A stretch of DNA of 64,000 nt from Balanoglossus misakiensis (lineage: Eukaryota > Hemichordata), in assembly GCA_040954595.2 (NCBI GenBank), contig CM082581.2, positions 2,294,001 through 2,358,000 on the forward strand, read 5' to 3'. Positions 33,871 through 45,538 of this stretch are shown here, piece by piece. The notes below the pieces were generated by a model. The model had not been told where the DNA came from and ran no database searches. It was given only the letters and a program-made list of their open reading frames with translations. Both the position numbers and the translations under genes were made by a program. How positions within the stretch are numbered: position 1 is the first letter of the stretch; every line of letters starts with the position of its first letter.

Positions 33871-35223
33871 GTAATTATTTATTTGTCTTCACCAAACCAT
33901 GTTTCCCTAGCAGAATATTGGTGAATGTAACACCATCACAATTAGACACTCTAACGCAATGTATCCACAGTAAACAGTTTCGTCTGGATAAGGTGTACTG
34001 CTATGTTAACTAGAAAATGTACAGTGACTGCGCGTCCGTGATCTGTTGTCTCCATCTATAAGTAGAGCACATATGTGCATCAAGTTGAGTAAGGATGTGT
34101 AGCTTAGGCCGACGATCATCTTATGCGCATGTGCGTACTTTCGTATGTACAAACAATACGTCCAACCCAAATGTTCTGCAAAGTTTGCCTTTGGCACATT
34201 CAAATAGTTGGCTGCATCCGCATCCTTTCTTATTGCATGGGCGCCGAATATGAGACTTTAGATTTGTCCCTTCGTTTAATCCAATTTGTTGTCTGTTCCT
34301 GATCTCCAACACAGACTAGTCTCCGCCATCTTGTCTGTTGTTATAACAGCATACTGCCCGAGTCTCTAGTTTGGCTCATGCGCATAAGGCGTTCGTCGCC
34401 CTTTAATGAAGCCTAAGGAATGTGACACAATTCAGATTCAGCTGATAACATGTTTTAATGATTTTTCCTGATAATCGTATTGAACAGAATTAGTAACGAT
34501 TTTTTATTGTAATTTTTTAGAGCCACAAAATTGTACATTTTGGATGATTGTCTACTTTATCGAAGATTTGTCTGTCGATATGGTAGGTGTATATGTTAAA
34601 CTTTATCAAATCGTTCAACAGTAAACCAGAGACTCCCATGCAAATTGGTTAAGCAATACTTTTTGTATGAAGTAAAGACGAATGGCGACCTTTTAGGATT
34701 TTGGTCGGGTTTCTAATGTGTGCAGTTTCATTGTATTGCAAAGTTGTGGCGTAATAATTGTACCATGTTTGTTAATATGTTGAACTCTAAATAGATGTAA
34801 CTTGAGTCACGAACGGTTGCGACATGCAAGTACTGAAATGTCGCCATCTCAGAAAAGAACTGCATCGCCACTTCTTGTATTGGTTCTCTCTTGCGTGTCT
34901 AATAAAACCTTCGTCGCGAGAACGTTACATTATCCACATTACCGGCAGACAAAATAAGTGTAAACGTCCTCCAAAAATAAACGGGAAACCCGTTTTACTA
35001 AGAGGTGTATCCGATCTGCACGATCGATTTATTGCAGTTTGAATGAATGATGTTACCAGAAATTGCAATATTCAGCGTGGCAGTTTCTTGTCAGATATGG
35101 ACCTAACATGCTTCAATGAATCACTAATACAAGTAACCCGAATGAATCCTGTCCACGCCTATAGCCCAAGGCCTCATATTCTGCACTTTAAGCTTTTTTG
35201 CTATCAATTTTTTTTCTTGACAG
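33871..35223. other. Intron, with a possible MITE
   Basis: The 34108-34425 interval has diverged inverted ends: CTTAGGC-CGACGA-CTTATGCGCATG near 34110, and its complement ending near 34423. It may be a MITE. No exon was supported, though a frame near 33967-34013 (ending VYCYVN) could be the end of the lectin domain. Confidence 0.35.
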
Positions 35224-35390
35224 GTGACGAACTCGGTAACAATGACAACACTTTCATGGTTCTAGTCCTAGGCTTTTTCGCTGCATATCTGGCTGTGCAT
35301 ATTGTGTTGATCCTCGGGATTTCGCGTTTTGTAAAAAACCTAGACCCTGCTCCGAAGTTGAAAAATGACAGAATACTGTTCTGGCTTTGA
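35224..35390 (+). CDS. Terminal transmembrane exon of the lectin-like gene
   Basis: After a pyrimidine-rich tract and CAG, the exon encodes a short acidic spacer (GDELGNNDN), a hydrophobic segment of about 24 residues (FMVLVLGFFAAYLAVHIVLI), a basic flank (SRFVKNL) and a short cytoplasmic tail ending DRILFWL before TGA. With the upstream lectin exons this predicts a membrane protein with its lectin domain outside the cell and a tail of about 25 residues, lacking an obvious ITAM or ITIM. It enters in phase 1. AATAAA follows at 35515. Linking it to the lectin exons rests on strand, phase and order only. Confidence 0.6.
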
Positions 35391-35514
35391 GCTTTTTCCG
35401 TGTTATTGATTCAATGATCGAATGCAAAATATTATTTATGATTGTTAGTTAGGTTTCTCTTACATTAAGCGCAACACTGTCGATTTATTACATTTAATAA
35501 TTAAGATTAAGCTA

Positions 35515-35520
35515 AATAAA
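35515..35520 (+). terminator. Polyadenylation signal AATAAA
   Basis: It lies 125 bases after the TGA of the transmembrane exon, at the right place for the lectin-like transcript. Confidence 0.55.
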
Positions 35521-37230
35521 AAGGTCAGCATTTAAACCGTATTGGAATTGAATTGTAACTACATTTATTTTTGAACAAATGTGACACAGGTGTATTAATT
35601 ATCGTAGGTTTCCAATGTATAGAGGACATATTCACTATGGACCTAGGTAGTTATTATGTGCACATGCGTACATTCAACTACTGGAGGATATCTTTTTGGA
35701 CTTACTGTAATACTTGTGCTGTATTGTGTTGTGTTTGTCTGTACAATATGCCATATAAATGTGATAATTGATTGAATATATTTGGAATATGGATGGATAT
35801 GATCGGAATTATTTGATTATGATTAGTGTTATTTTAATAAACGTACATACTTTCTTTCGCTATCACTTATAACTTCGCATATGTGTTGTTGTTGTTTTTC
35901 CTGGAACGGAATTCGAAATACCGCCCAAGGCAGTAGTTGATGGTTGTGAGGTAATTGCAATAGTTTTGTTTGTCCCGATCGCCATGTTCCAGTGGGGCGT
36001 ACAAATTTCGGTCTGTCCTTCCTTCACATGCGGAGATGAATTTCATTCAAATCTTGCAACACAAATGTCTATAGTGCTGCATGTTTATCGTGAATGTCAG
36101 AGAACCATATGATTTGTTTACATTGCTCAAATCTGTTAAAAAGAACAATCCATCTCTCTTTGATCCTCTTGTTATACCCAGTACTCGCTAACCGAAATTT
36201 ACTTTATCATCTTTATCTGTGGACGGGGCACACAGATTAAGTTGTTTGCAGGTGCTTAATTGGAAATGTGATAGCTTTTATTTTGGATTAGCAAATAACA
36301 AGACAGGTGGGGAAAATGCAGATCGGAACTCCCCCATTTATAACTTTAATGTTTGCAGCCCCCCTGTCATATCATCCAGTCATATTTTCAACCCTTTGTA
36401 CACGTTCGTACGCCGCACTGATTGGGAAGAAATGTGTTAACACACTATTTTTGGATCTGGTGGCTTTAATAGTGGAGTGATGGAAATTATATTGGTCAAT
36501 TTCAAATAACATAACATGAAACTATATTTCCCCACCCTGGTATAAAACCCTCTTCAGGTTGGGAATGGCTTGCCACATTGCCAAATTTTCTTTCTGGGAC
36601 GCAGGTGAGCAGTTGAGCACTTAGATTGATGTATGTAAATTTGGCACTAAAATAACAACCGGTAATTCTTGAATTATTAAAACTGGATTATAATTACATT
36701 ATGATACTTTTATTTTAATACCTATCTGAAATCACATTACAAGTATAATAAATAACTTTTGCATTACAATTTACATAAACTGCCTACCGATCTCTACTAT
36801 TGTGAATCAAGACAATGTCAATGACTCTAATACACACTTCACACTACTACACATTTTATACTGATTCAGGGATCCTCTGCTATCTGACATTCAACAGGCT
36901 TCTAGTCTAAAAATATTCAACCAATAGAATTTGAGCTTTCTTTTTACAGCACACTCATTATCATACCAATGGCCATCTGTGCGTCCACATTGATTAGGTA
37001 TTATTGGCGGTCCAAACATATTACAGTCTTCCCCCCCCCCCCCCGCCTCTTCCAACTCAGTTGTAAGATTATCGACTGTGTACATTTAAATTAACCAATG
37101 ATAAAACATGTCAAATTTTGTCTCTGCCATACACTGTTGAGGAGAAATGTTTGATAGCTGATCGTTATTTTTGCCTGCACCTGTACTTTCAAACATTCTT
37201 GACTCGGACAGGACATGCGGCTGTACAACA
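35521..37230. other. No supported gene
   Basis: AT-rich with a poly-C run near 37030. I see nothing else in it. Confidence 0.3.
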
Positions 37231-37470
37231 TTAAAGGGACAAAGTCTCTCTCTCGCTGCCCTTTTCTATTAATTATGTTTGATACAAGACATGGATTACA
37301 TTCTACATGTGGACATATAGTGAATCAACATTCGCCACACACAACTTCCATCCCACTTGTAGACACCAGAGTGAAAAATCTTGCCAAAATGAATAATTGG
37401 TGTTAATTTTTTTTTCGGCCAGATTTTTACTCTCATGTAAACAAACAGGATGGAAATTGTTTACAGTTAA
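37231..37470 (+). mobile_element. TTAAAGGGACAAAGTC-family MITE
   Basis: It starts TTAA-AGGGACAAAGTC and shares with 27050-27366 the blocks ATTATGTTTGATACAAGAC, ACAACTTCCATCCCACTTG and AGAGTGAAAAATC, followed by the inverted CAGGATGGAAATTG. The right end is not defined. Confidence 0.6.
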
Positions 37471-37949
37471 TTAATGGTGACGTCAAAACATAGAGGGCGT
37501 CCATGGTAACTATACACTCTTTCCAATATTTATTGTTGGCTGGTTTTACTGTCAATCATGACAAAGTGCTCCCCAAAAAGCCTCAAGAACTGCCACTGTT
37601 TACATTATGTTCATTACTTTATTATCCCACTTTAAATAGATTGGTACATACTATAAGGCAAACATGAACATCTCATCGACGCACAATTATGGCTGTATTT
37701 TGCAAATAATTCACATTATATATTTAATGTGTGCCGCACCCATTTCATCAGCCTCCATACAAACAGTACACTGCAGCTAACGTGGTAAGTGTCTCCAATA
37801 GAAGACAAACTGATGCAAATACAAGTTATATGACTTAATGCTGGGGATTTTAAATGATATTTGAAGTATTTTATTGTGGAAAAAAATGGGAGAAATTTGA
37901 CAGCTCTGGAGGCTTCAAACGATGTGTATATAGGAAATGTTCATCATTA

Positions 37950-38240
37950 TCGGGAACTGAATTATATTAAAATGAAAATGCTTATTGTGGATTTTCTAGC
38001 TGAGCAATTTTAAACTTAGAATTAAGACCACTTATACTTAAAACCCATCTTTTTATGAAAGCATTTATACACTAATTCTTTTACACTTTTTACAACTTTT
38101 ATATACCTTTTTAGCGTTTTTATGTCGAATTTTTTAGCTTGTATTTTTAGTGTACTTTTCATCATGTAGTAAAGCGCATTGAGATTTTAGTCCATTATGT
38201 AATGCGCTATATAAGAAATAATAATTATTATTATTTTCAT
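37950..38240 (+). pseudogene. L2/CR1-like LINE 3' end
   Basis: A short frame ends LKTHLFMKAFIH before TAA near 38073, the usual C-terminus of L2/CR1 reverse transcriptases. The UTR follows with AAAGCGCATTGAG and AATGCGCTATATAAG and ends in an ATT microsatellite tail. The 5' end is missing. Confidence 0.65.
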
Positions 38241-38362
38241 TATTTAGTAAAAACAACAGAAACATAATTAACTCAGGATTTGTTTTTCCTGCTTTTGTTA
38301 AATACTTCACAGAGAGCAATATTATCTAGGCGTTTTTATTAATGGTGTAATCGACTGAGGTG

Positions 38363-41128
38363 AAATTTCCGACTTTTCGACTACACATCGTGATGGCGAA
38401 GGGTTCAGGAAGGCTAACCTTTTACCTGAAGGTGTCAACTGATGTTGGTTCGAGACCATTTTTTTTTCTATTTTTTTTTGAGAACTTTAAACGACATTAC
38501 CATTGTAATTTTTATCATTTTCATAAATCCAATTCATTTCAATATCTACGCTGCGTGTTTTATCTGTCGGGAATAAGAAACATGCAGGGAAACTTGGTCA
38601 TTTTTTGTCGCGGTTCACTTGGGCATGTCTGAATACGGAGTGCTCAGCAGAGAGAAAGATAAACTAGCTAAAACCGTGTCTTTCCGTCCGCATGACCAAC
38701 CAAGGAGCGAAAACGTCGTTATTTAGGCCGTAATAAAACGTTTTTGTCCCCGAGGAGTGAATAAAGAACAGTCAGACCGTTGCGGGGTAGGGAACTCTTC
38801 TTCGCACCGCTGCGGTGCAGGGAACTCGTATTGCCCGCTGCAGTGCAAATAAGATCATTGGAGTTATGCTGCAATAAAGTGCGGAAAAATTCCGACTTTT
38901 TCGAGTACACATCGTGATGGCGAAGGGTTGAGGAAGGCTAGCCTTTTTACCTGAACGAGTCAACTGATGTTGGTTCGAGACCACTTTTTTTTTCTATTTT
39001 TTGTTGAGAGAACTTTTAACGACATTGCAGTTGTAATTTTTATCATTTTCATAAATCCAATTCATTTCAATATCTACGCTGCGTTTTTTATCTGTCGGGT
39101 ATAAGAAACATGCAGGGAAACTTGGTCATTTTTTGTCGCGGTTCACTTGGGCATGTCTGAATACGGAGTGCTCAGCAGAGAGAAAGATAAACTAGCTAAA
39201 ACCGTGTCTTTCCGTCCGCATGACCAACCAAGGAGCGAAAACGTCGTTATTTAGGCCGTAATAAAACGTTTTTGTCCCCGAGGAGTGAATAAAGAACGGT
39301 CAGACCGTTGCGGGGTAGGGAACTCTTCTTCGCACCGCTGCGGTGCAGGGAACTCGTATTGCCCGCTGCAGTGCAAATAAGATCATTGGAGTTATGCTGC
39401 AATAAAGTGCGGAAAAATTCCGACTTTTTCGAGTACACATCATGATGGCGAAGGGTTGAGGAAGGCTAGCCTTTTTACCTGAACGAGTCAACTGATGTTG
39501 GTTCGAGACCACTTTTTTTTCTATTTTTTGTTGAGAGAACTTTTAACGACATTGCAGTTGTAATTTTTATCATTTTCATAAATCCAATTCATTTCAATAT
39601 CTACGCTGCGTTTTTTATCTGTCGGGTATAAGAAACATGCAGGGAAACTTGGTCATTTTTTGTCGCGGTTCACTTGGGCAAGTCTGAATACGGAGTACTC
39701 AGTAGAGAGAAAAATAAACTCGCTAAAACCGTGTCTTTCCGTCCGCATGACCAACCAAGGAGCGAAAAAGTGTTATTTAGGCCGTAATAAAACGTTTTTG
39801 TCCCCGAGGAGTGAATAAAGAACGGTCAGATCGTTGCGGGGTAGGGAACTCTTCTTCGCACCGCTGCGGTGCAGGTAACTCGTATTTGCACCGCTGCGGT
39901 GCAAATAAGATCATTGGAGTTATGCTGCAATATAGTGCGGAAAATTTCCGACTTTTTCGAGTACACATCGTGATGTCGAATAGTTCAGGAAGGCTAGCCT
40001 TTTACCTGAAGGTGTCAACTGATGTTGGTTCGAGACCACTTTTTTTCTATTTCTTTTTTTGTGTGAAAATTTTTAACGACATTATCAGTGTAATTTACGT
40101 CATTTTCATAAAGCCAATTCATTGCAATATCAACGCTGCGTTTTTTATCTGTCGGGTATAAGAAACATGCAGGGAAACATGGTCATATTTTTGTCGTGGT
40201 TCACTTGGGCAAGTCTGAATACGGAGTGTTCTGGAGAGAGAAAGATAAACTCGCTAAAACCCTTTTTTCCGTCCGCATGACCAACCAAGGATCGAAAAAG
40301 TCGTTATTTAGGCCGTAATAAAACGTTTTTTCGCCGAGGAGTGAATAAAGAACGGTCAGATCGTTGCGGTGCAGAGAACTCTTATTTTGCACCGCTGCGG
40401 TGCAGGGAACTCTTATTTGCACCGCTGCGGTGCAAATAAGATCATTGGAGTTATGCTGCAATATAGTGCGGAAAATTTCCGACTTTTTCGAGTACACATC
40501 GTGATGGCGAATGGTTCAGGAAGGCTAGCCTTTTACCTGAAGGTGTCAACTGATGTCCGTTCGTGACCACTTTTTTTTCTATTTTTTTTTTGTGAGAACT
40601 TTTAACGACATTACCATTGTAATTTTTATCATTTTCATAAATCCAATTCATTTCAATATCTACGCTGCGTTTTTTATCTGTCGGGTACAAGAAACATGCA
40701 GGGAAACTTGGTCATTTTTTGTCGTGGTTCACTTGGGCAAGTCTGAATACGGAGTGCTCAGCAGAGAGAAAAATAAACTCGCTAAAACCGTGTCTTTCCG
40801 TCCGCATGACCAACCAAGGAGCGAAAAAGTCGTTATTTAGGCCGTAATAAAACATTTTTGTCGCCGAGGAGTGAATAAAGAACGGTCAGATCGTTGCGGG
40901 GTAGGAAACTCTTATTCGCACCGCTGCGGTGCAGGGAACTCGTATATGCATCGCTGCGGTGCAAATAAGATCATTGGAGTAATGCTGCAATATAGTGCGG
41001 AAAATTTCCGACTTTTTCGAGTACACATCGTGATGGCGAATGGTTTCAGGAAGGCTAGCCTTTTACCTGAAGGTGTCAACTGATCTTGGTTCGAGACCAC
41101 TTTTTTTCTATTTTTTGTGTGTGAGAAC
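38363..41128 (+). repeat. 528-bp tandem repeat, about 5.2 copies
   Basis: The anchor TACACATCRTGATGKCGAA ends at 38400, 38924, 39452, 39980, 40511 and 41040, giving spacings of 524 to 531 bases. Each unit contains the near-palindrome GCACCGCTGCGGTGC once to three times, a poly-T stretch, and the phrase AACATGCAGGGAAAC. No credible protein is encoded. The last unit is cut off where Gypsy integrase begins. Confidence 0.9.
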
Positions 41129-41130
41129 AA

Positions 41131-41929
41131 CACACCCTACTCATGCTAAGTTGTTACCAATTCCAGTTTCAGGACCCTGGGACCGACTGGGTATGGATAT
41201 TGTGGGACCCCTCCCTAGAACTTATGATGGTCATAAATACATCTTAGTACTTACTCATTACTTTACTTCTTAGTACTTACTCATTACTTTACAAAGTTTT
41301 CATTAGCATATCCATTACGTAATGCACGAGCTGAGACAGTTGCTAAGATCTTGTTTGATGAAGTAATTGCTACTTATGGAAGCCCCAGAGTTTTGCTGAG
41401 TAATGAGGGATCGATTTTTTTTATCCCAGGTAGTTCACGAAACCTGCAAATATTTCAACATTCAGAGTAAAGTTTCTACCCCTTATCGTCCACAGACCAA
41501 TGGCCTTACAGAACGTTTCAATGGTTGCCTAGTCGACATGCTGTCCATGTTTGTTGATAGTAAACAGAGAGATTGGGATCGGTACCTAAGTTCAGTGCTT
41601 TTCGCGTATAGAGTTAGTCCTCAAGAGTCCAGTGGGTTCAGCCCGTATTATGTGTTATAAGGTCGGCATCCCACATTGCCCATGGATGTTGAATTCCAGC
41701 TAGTTGAGGGGAGGACAAGAAATATAGATACACACCTTAAACATTTAGCTGCTAAGAGGGAGATAGCTCATAAAATCGCCAAAGAGAATACAGATCGATA
41801 TCAACAGAATATGAAGGACCGTTATGATAAAAATATCCAACGGTCGCAAAATCTTAAAGTGGGGGATCCTGTATATTTATACACACCTCCTGTTAAACCA
41901 GCAGTTAATAAGAAATTCGTACATAAGTG
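41131..41929 (+). pseudogene. Gypsy integrase fragment (copy A)
   Basis: This is part of a Gypsy-type LTR retrotransposon integrase, which inserts the element's DNA into the host. The core starts near GPWDRLGMDIVGPLPRTYDG (first catalytic Asp), continues through the second catalytic position (Asn in LLSNEGS), and reaches PYRPQTNGLTERFNG (catalytic Glu). The C-terminal part runs to KVGDPVYLYTP and NKKFVHK. Lesions: a roughly 25-base duplication near 41265-41290, an extra T in the run near 41417, and a TAA after SPYYVL (41657-41659). At about 41929 it switches abruptly to reverse transcriptase sequence. Confidence 0.85.
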
Positions 41930-42155
41930 CAGTTGTTTTCAGCGTACTATGCAACACGTGTTACGCAATATTATGTGGCAATATGTGCTTTGTTATATTG
42001 ATGATATTATTATATTAAGCAGCTCTTTTGAGGAGCATCTACAACACATTGATACTGTCCAAACCAGGTTACGTCAAGCTGGATTGAAATTAAAACCCAG
42101 CAAATTTCAATTTATGAGAAAGAGTGTTAAATTTTGGGGTCATGTTATCAGTAAG
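41930..42155 (+). pseudogene. Gypsy reverse transcriptase fragment, 3' part
   Basis: The frame reads through CFQRTMQHVL and LCYIDDIIILS (catalytic YIDD box) to KFWGHVIS, the palm and thumb of a Gypsy reverse transcriptase. In an intact element this lies upstream of integrase; here it follows integrase directly, so the order is rearranged. It is interrupted at 42155 by a DNA transposon and resumes at 44058. Confidence 0.85.
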
Positions 42156-44057
42156 CAGTAGGACAAACCTCCAAATTTAGCGACTTGCGTATGCGCAACT
42201 AATTAGCTACTTAGTGTTTAGCTCCAACGCGCATGTGCGATATGACGTGATTGCCGGAAGCTGAACAAAGGTCACGTCATCTGCCCCAGGTTATGTTATG
42301 GAACATCACATGGCGGTCGACGGTCTATCTTCTGTTGCGTGGATAATCGACCCAGTCATTAATCCCGGGCAGGATAATGGAGCAACCATCAACGGTAATA
42401 CATTTTCATGATAATTTGAATTGGTCGTAGTGTGTTTAGAACATGCATTGATTGTGTTTTTTGTATTATCTGGAAGAAATGGAGTGCCATCGAAATGAAA
42501 TGCCAGTGTGTACATACACTGTGTTCGCGGAACTTTGACATGCGAACACCATACCGTCACTAGGAGCAACTTTTCACACGTTTGTAAGTCCGGTTGAATA
42601 GCATTACACACAGTTTTCGCCATAGTTATAGCCTGAAATACCTGGGTGTACGTTGATAAACAAAGCATGTGATCAGATAATTACCATGACCATGTCAGCA
42701 TCGTCCAGTGAGCAAAGTTGTTTGTCCGCATCATCATATACTAGTATTTGAACATAATAACCTTGTTGACGCTGTTCACATATTTATATTTGCACCTTAT
42801 TATTTACTGCATGTGTGTCAAGCGCATTAACAACGTCTTTACACTTTTCACCTTCAGTCAAATGAAAAGACACCAGACAGGAATAGTGAAGTGGGGAATA
42901 AGAAGACTTACGGCAAGAAGAAGTTAAAGATAGAATATTTAGTGAACAGCGACGCCGTCTAAATTATGCTAGCAAACACATTTACATGAGTAGAATCAAT
43001 GATGGGGGAAGGGGGCTGATCAAAAATGAATCAAGAGACCATATTTTTTATTAAAAGTTGAAATATTTATTCATGTTTATACACACTTATTTGTTTGTTT
43101 GTTGCCAGGTTTTAAGAAATAAAGATTTAAATATATTCATTACTGTACATCATGTGTTTGTGTAATTTATTGAGAACAATGGAATTCAGAAAGGGCTTCA
43201 TAGTCTCTGTGTAATGTAAATAGCAACTGAACCACACATTACTAACATGAAATGAAACTAGAAATGCAGTTGACAGAAGGCTACCATCATAGTACTGTTT
43301 TAAATCATAACATCTCACTTGAGGAGGTAACCAAAGTTGTTAATCACTCCAAACTTAGGAAAACTGTAGGAAGTGATAAATTACCATATCAGGTTTTCAA
43401 AAATCACGTTGATAACTTGGCCACTAGGACCACGTGTAGTTGGACCTGTTGGGGAAGAAAGAGGCACGGTTCAGAAAGCAACGTCACCTACCCGATCCTT
43501 TCAAAACATTGGAAAACAAGTTCAATTGAAATAGGTACATGCATGTACCTATACCCGTACACGTGAAAACGCGCTTTGACAAATCTAGCACACCGGAAGT
43601 GAGCAAACCATTCGCAAAAACCGTCCTCCATTGTCCCCCATTAGATAATCTGCTGTTTGAAGACATTGTTTCATTCAACATGACTTAAACTAGGTATAGA
43701 AGGTTCAGATCGATGGTTTTTAAACTGGTACGTTCTATTGCTTGTTATGTCGATTCGAATCATGGCGGGCAAATGGTCACACGGACATCGATTTTCATGA
43801 AATTCGACTGAATTTTTTTACTTACCCTGTTTACACGACACCATGCTGGAAGGGAGGGTGTGACGTACAAGTTCAAACCGAAAACACCCGAAAGTCGATG
43901 TACATAACATCAAAAGCAGGCCGATAACATCCAAGAGCGAACTTCGACAAATACTTCCGCTTTTCCATGCCAGGGACGTCAGTATATGCAAATACAGGGT
44001 GTGAGCATGCGCAGACATATTGTAGGCAGTCGCTAAATTTGGAGGTTTGTCCTACTG
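42156..44057. mobile_element. 1.9-kb DNA transposon inserted in Gypsy RT
   Basis: The termini CAGTAGGACAAACCTCCAAA (42156) and its exact complement (ending 44057) form inverted repeats of about 30 bp. GTAAG flanks both sides (42151-42155 and 44058-44062); removing the element and one GTAAG gives a continuous RT frame. A 5-bp duplication with a CAGT-type terminus fits the hAT5 group or, less well, Transib. No transposase is visible inside, so it is nonautonomous. Confidence 0.8.
43252..43430 (+). pseudogene. LINE RT N-terminal fragment inside the transposon
   Basis: The frame LNHNISLEEVTKVVNHSKLRKTVGSDKLPYQVFKNH resembles the segment just upstream of the RT domain in CR1/RTE-like LINEs (leading Asn, then EEV..V....GK..G.D..P.EV.K). 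It is too short for a firm family call. It was captured by or inserted in the surrounding transposon. Confidence 0.5.
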
Positions 44058-44320
44058 GTAAGGATGGAATTGCGGCTGACAAGAGTAAAGTAACAGTTGT
44101 TAAAGAATATCCCCGTCCTCATACTGTCACACAGTTGAAATAATTTTTGGGTTGGCCCAATTATTTTAGAAAGTTTATAAAGAATTTCTCGATCATTGCT
44201 AGGCCTATACATAAATTGTTGGGAAAGGACACGAAATTTGAATGAGATGATAGATGCGAACATGCATTCGAGAAATTAAAACATGTTCTGTGTCAAGCAC
44301 CAATTCTAGGGTATCATTTT
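44058..44320 (+). pseudogene. Gypsy RT/RNase H continuation
   Basis: It resumes the fragment interrupted at 42155: KDGIAADKSKV, then the LGWPNYFRKFI and ARPIHKLLGK motifs at the RT/RNase H boundary, up to QAPILGYH. In-frame stops occur at about 44140 and 44244. At about 44320 the sequence switches to the opposite-strand integrase fragment. Confidence 0.8.
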
Positions 44321-44519
44321 CATAATTTGTGGTTTCTGGGACACCGTTTTCTTCACACGACTCATCAGATGAGGATGAGTCAAAGTCGGAGTGGTGCAAA
44401 TAAGCTCTTTTTAGTCTATTCACATGTATGACTTTGCGATAATTCCTGGTGCTATATATGAAACGTAACTTGTAATTAACAGGACCCACCTTCACAGAAA
44501 TAATGTAAGGACCTGTCCA
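44321..44519 (-). pseudogene. Gypsy integrase C-terminal fragment (minus strand)
   Basis: On the minus strand it reads TGPYIISVKVGPVNYKLRF, then NRLKRAYL and an acidic serine-rich tail, matching the integrase C-terminus of copy C at about 46535-46710. It begins exactly where copy A's integrase was cut (after NKKFVHK) and is now fused to a 5' RT fragment. Confidence 0.8.
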
Positions 44520-44520
44520 T

Positions 44521-45395
44521 GGGACTATTTCGCAACCCCTGGGCAAGTCTCCTGTATTGATATAAACCTTGATGTGTGACAAAAGCTGTTTTTGGTGTAC
44601 TCTCTTCATCTAATTCCAATTGAAAAAATCCTGACTGTAAGTCTAGCGTCGAAAAATACTGAGGCTTATTCTTGCCTAACATTTCAAGATATTCGTCCGT
44701 TCTGGGTAAGGGAAACGAATCAGGCACTGTAATATTTTTTAAATGACGGAAATCTGTGCAAAAACGCCACGAACCATCAGGCTTTTTGACTAAAATTATT
44801 GGACTAGCAATCGGTGAAGTAGACGACTCGATAATATTTAGTTCTAACAGCTGATCAACTTGTCGCTCAAGTTCACGTCTTTTCTCAAGCGTTACTCGGT
44901 AAGGTCGACGGAACGGGGCAGCGCCCTCTTGTAATCGTATTCTATGTTTGATTACATCACAGTTACCTAAACGACCACTAGACTCAACAAAAGCTTCTAT
45001 ATTGTGCAGTAAAACATCTCTAAGCTGTTTACGCTGAGCCTTAGTTATCTCTAATTCATTAAGCTTCAATTGACCCATCAAATAATCCGTCTCTTTCTGT
45101 GTATGGGGCCCTTCAGGTGAGACACAAATAATGGCATTATTATCGAGTGGGATTATTCGACTATTACAGGACAAGGGCGAAAACTTTCCAACAACACTGT
45201 TTTTCTTAATTTTGACCACTGTATCCAAAGTGTTTACAACTCGCATGGGAAGAAAATTCTTATTCGAATAGGCCAACACCTTAGCTGCCAAAATACCCGG
45301 CGTTAATCGTGTTCGTTTATCAGAAATAAAATCTAAAACTCCAGTAAAATATTTATACGGCACTTTCACTGGAATAACCATTTCACTTCCAGGTG
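44521..45395 (-). pseudogene. Gypsy protease-RT linker and RT 5' part (minus strand)
   Basis: It reads on the minus strand from about 45381: a protease/RT linker, then the RT entry blocks RRPYRVTLEKRRELERQVDQ, SPIASPIILVKKPDGSWRFC, FRHLKNITVPDSFPLPRTDE and FSTLDLQSGFFQLELDE (first catalytic Asp), to TAFVTHQGLYQYRRL. It stops at the point where the plus-strand RT fragment at 41930 begins. The frame is open, so damage is mainly the break itself. Confidence 0.85.
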
Positions 45396-45538
45396 ATCCA
45401 TGGAGACACGTACCTGATCCACGTTCATTTATTATCCATAATTATTATAGTACATCAAATACGCCCAGTAAAGTACATGAGGAAGGGAACGAACTCAGTA
45501 GCCTGAGGTACTCCCATCTCCCGTTAGATTATTCTCTT
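45396..45538 (-). repeat. Partial LTR of the minus-strand Gypsy copy
   Basis: The minus strand matches the last third of the LTR at 47607-48098 (GAGAATAATCTAACGGGAGA, then CCTCAGGCTACTGAG, AATAAATGAACGTG, GTGTCTCC). The gag region and first part of pol between this LTR and the RT fragment are deleted. Confidence 0.75.

Noticed and set aside
38134-41083. Frames with CGAGNSYLHRCGAN-like repeats in the 528-bp array
   Set aside because: They read through the GCACCGCTGCGGTGC near-palindromes and are broken differently in each unit.
43127-43927. Short frames inside the 1.9-kb transposon considered as its transposase
   Set aside because: Only a LINE-like fragment is recognisable; no DDE or hAT dimerisation motif.
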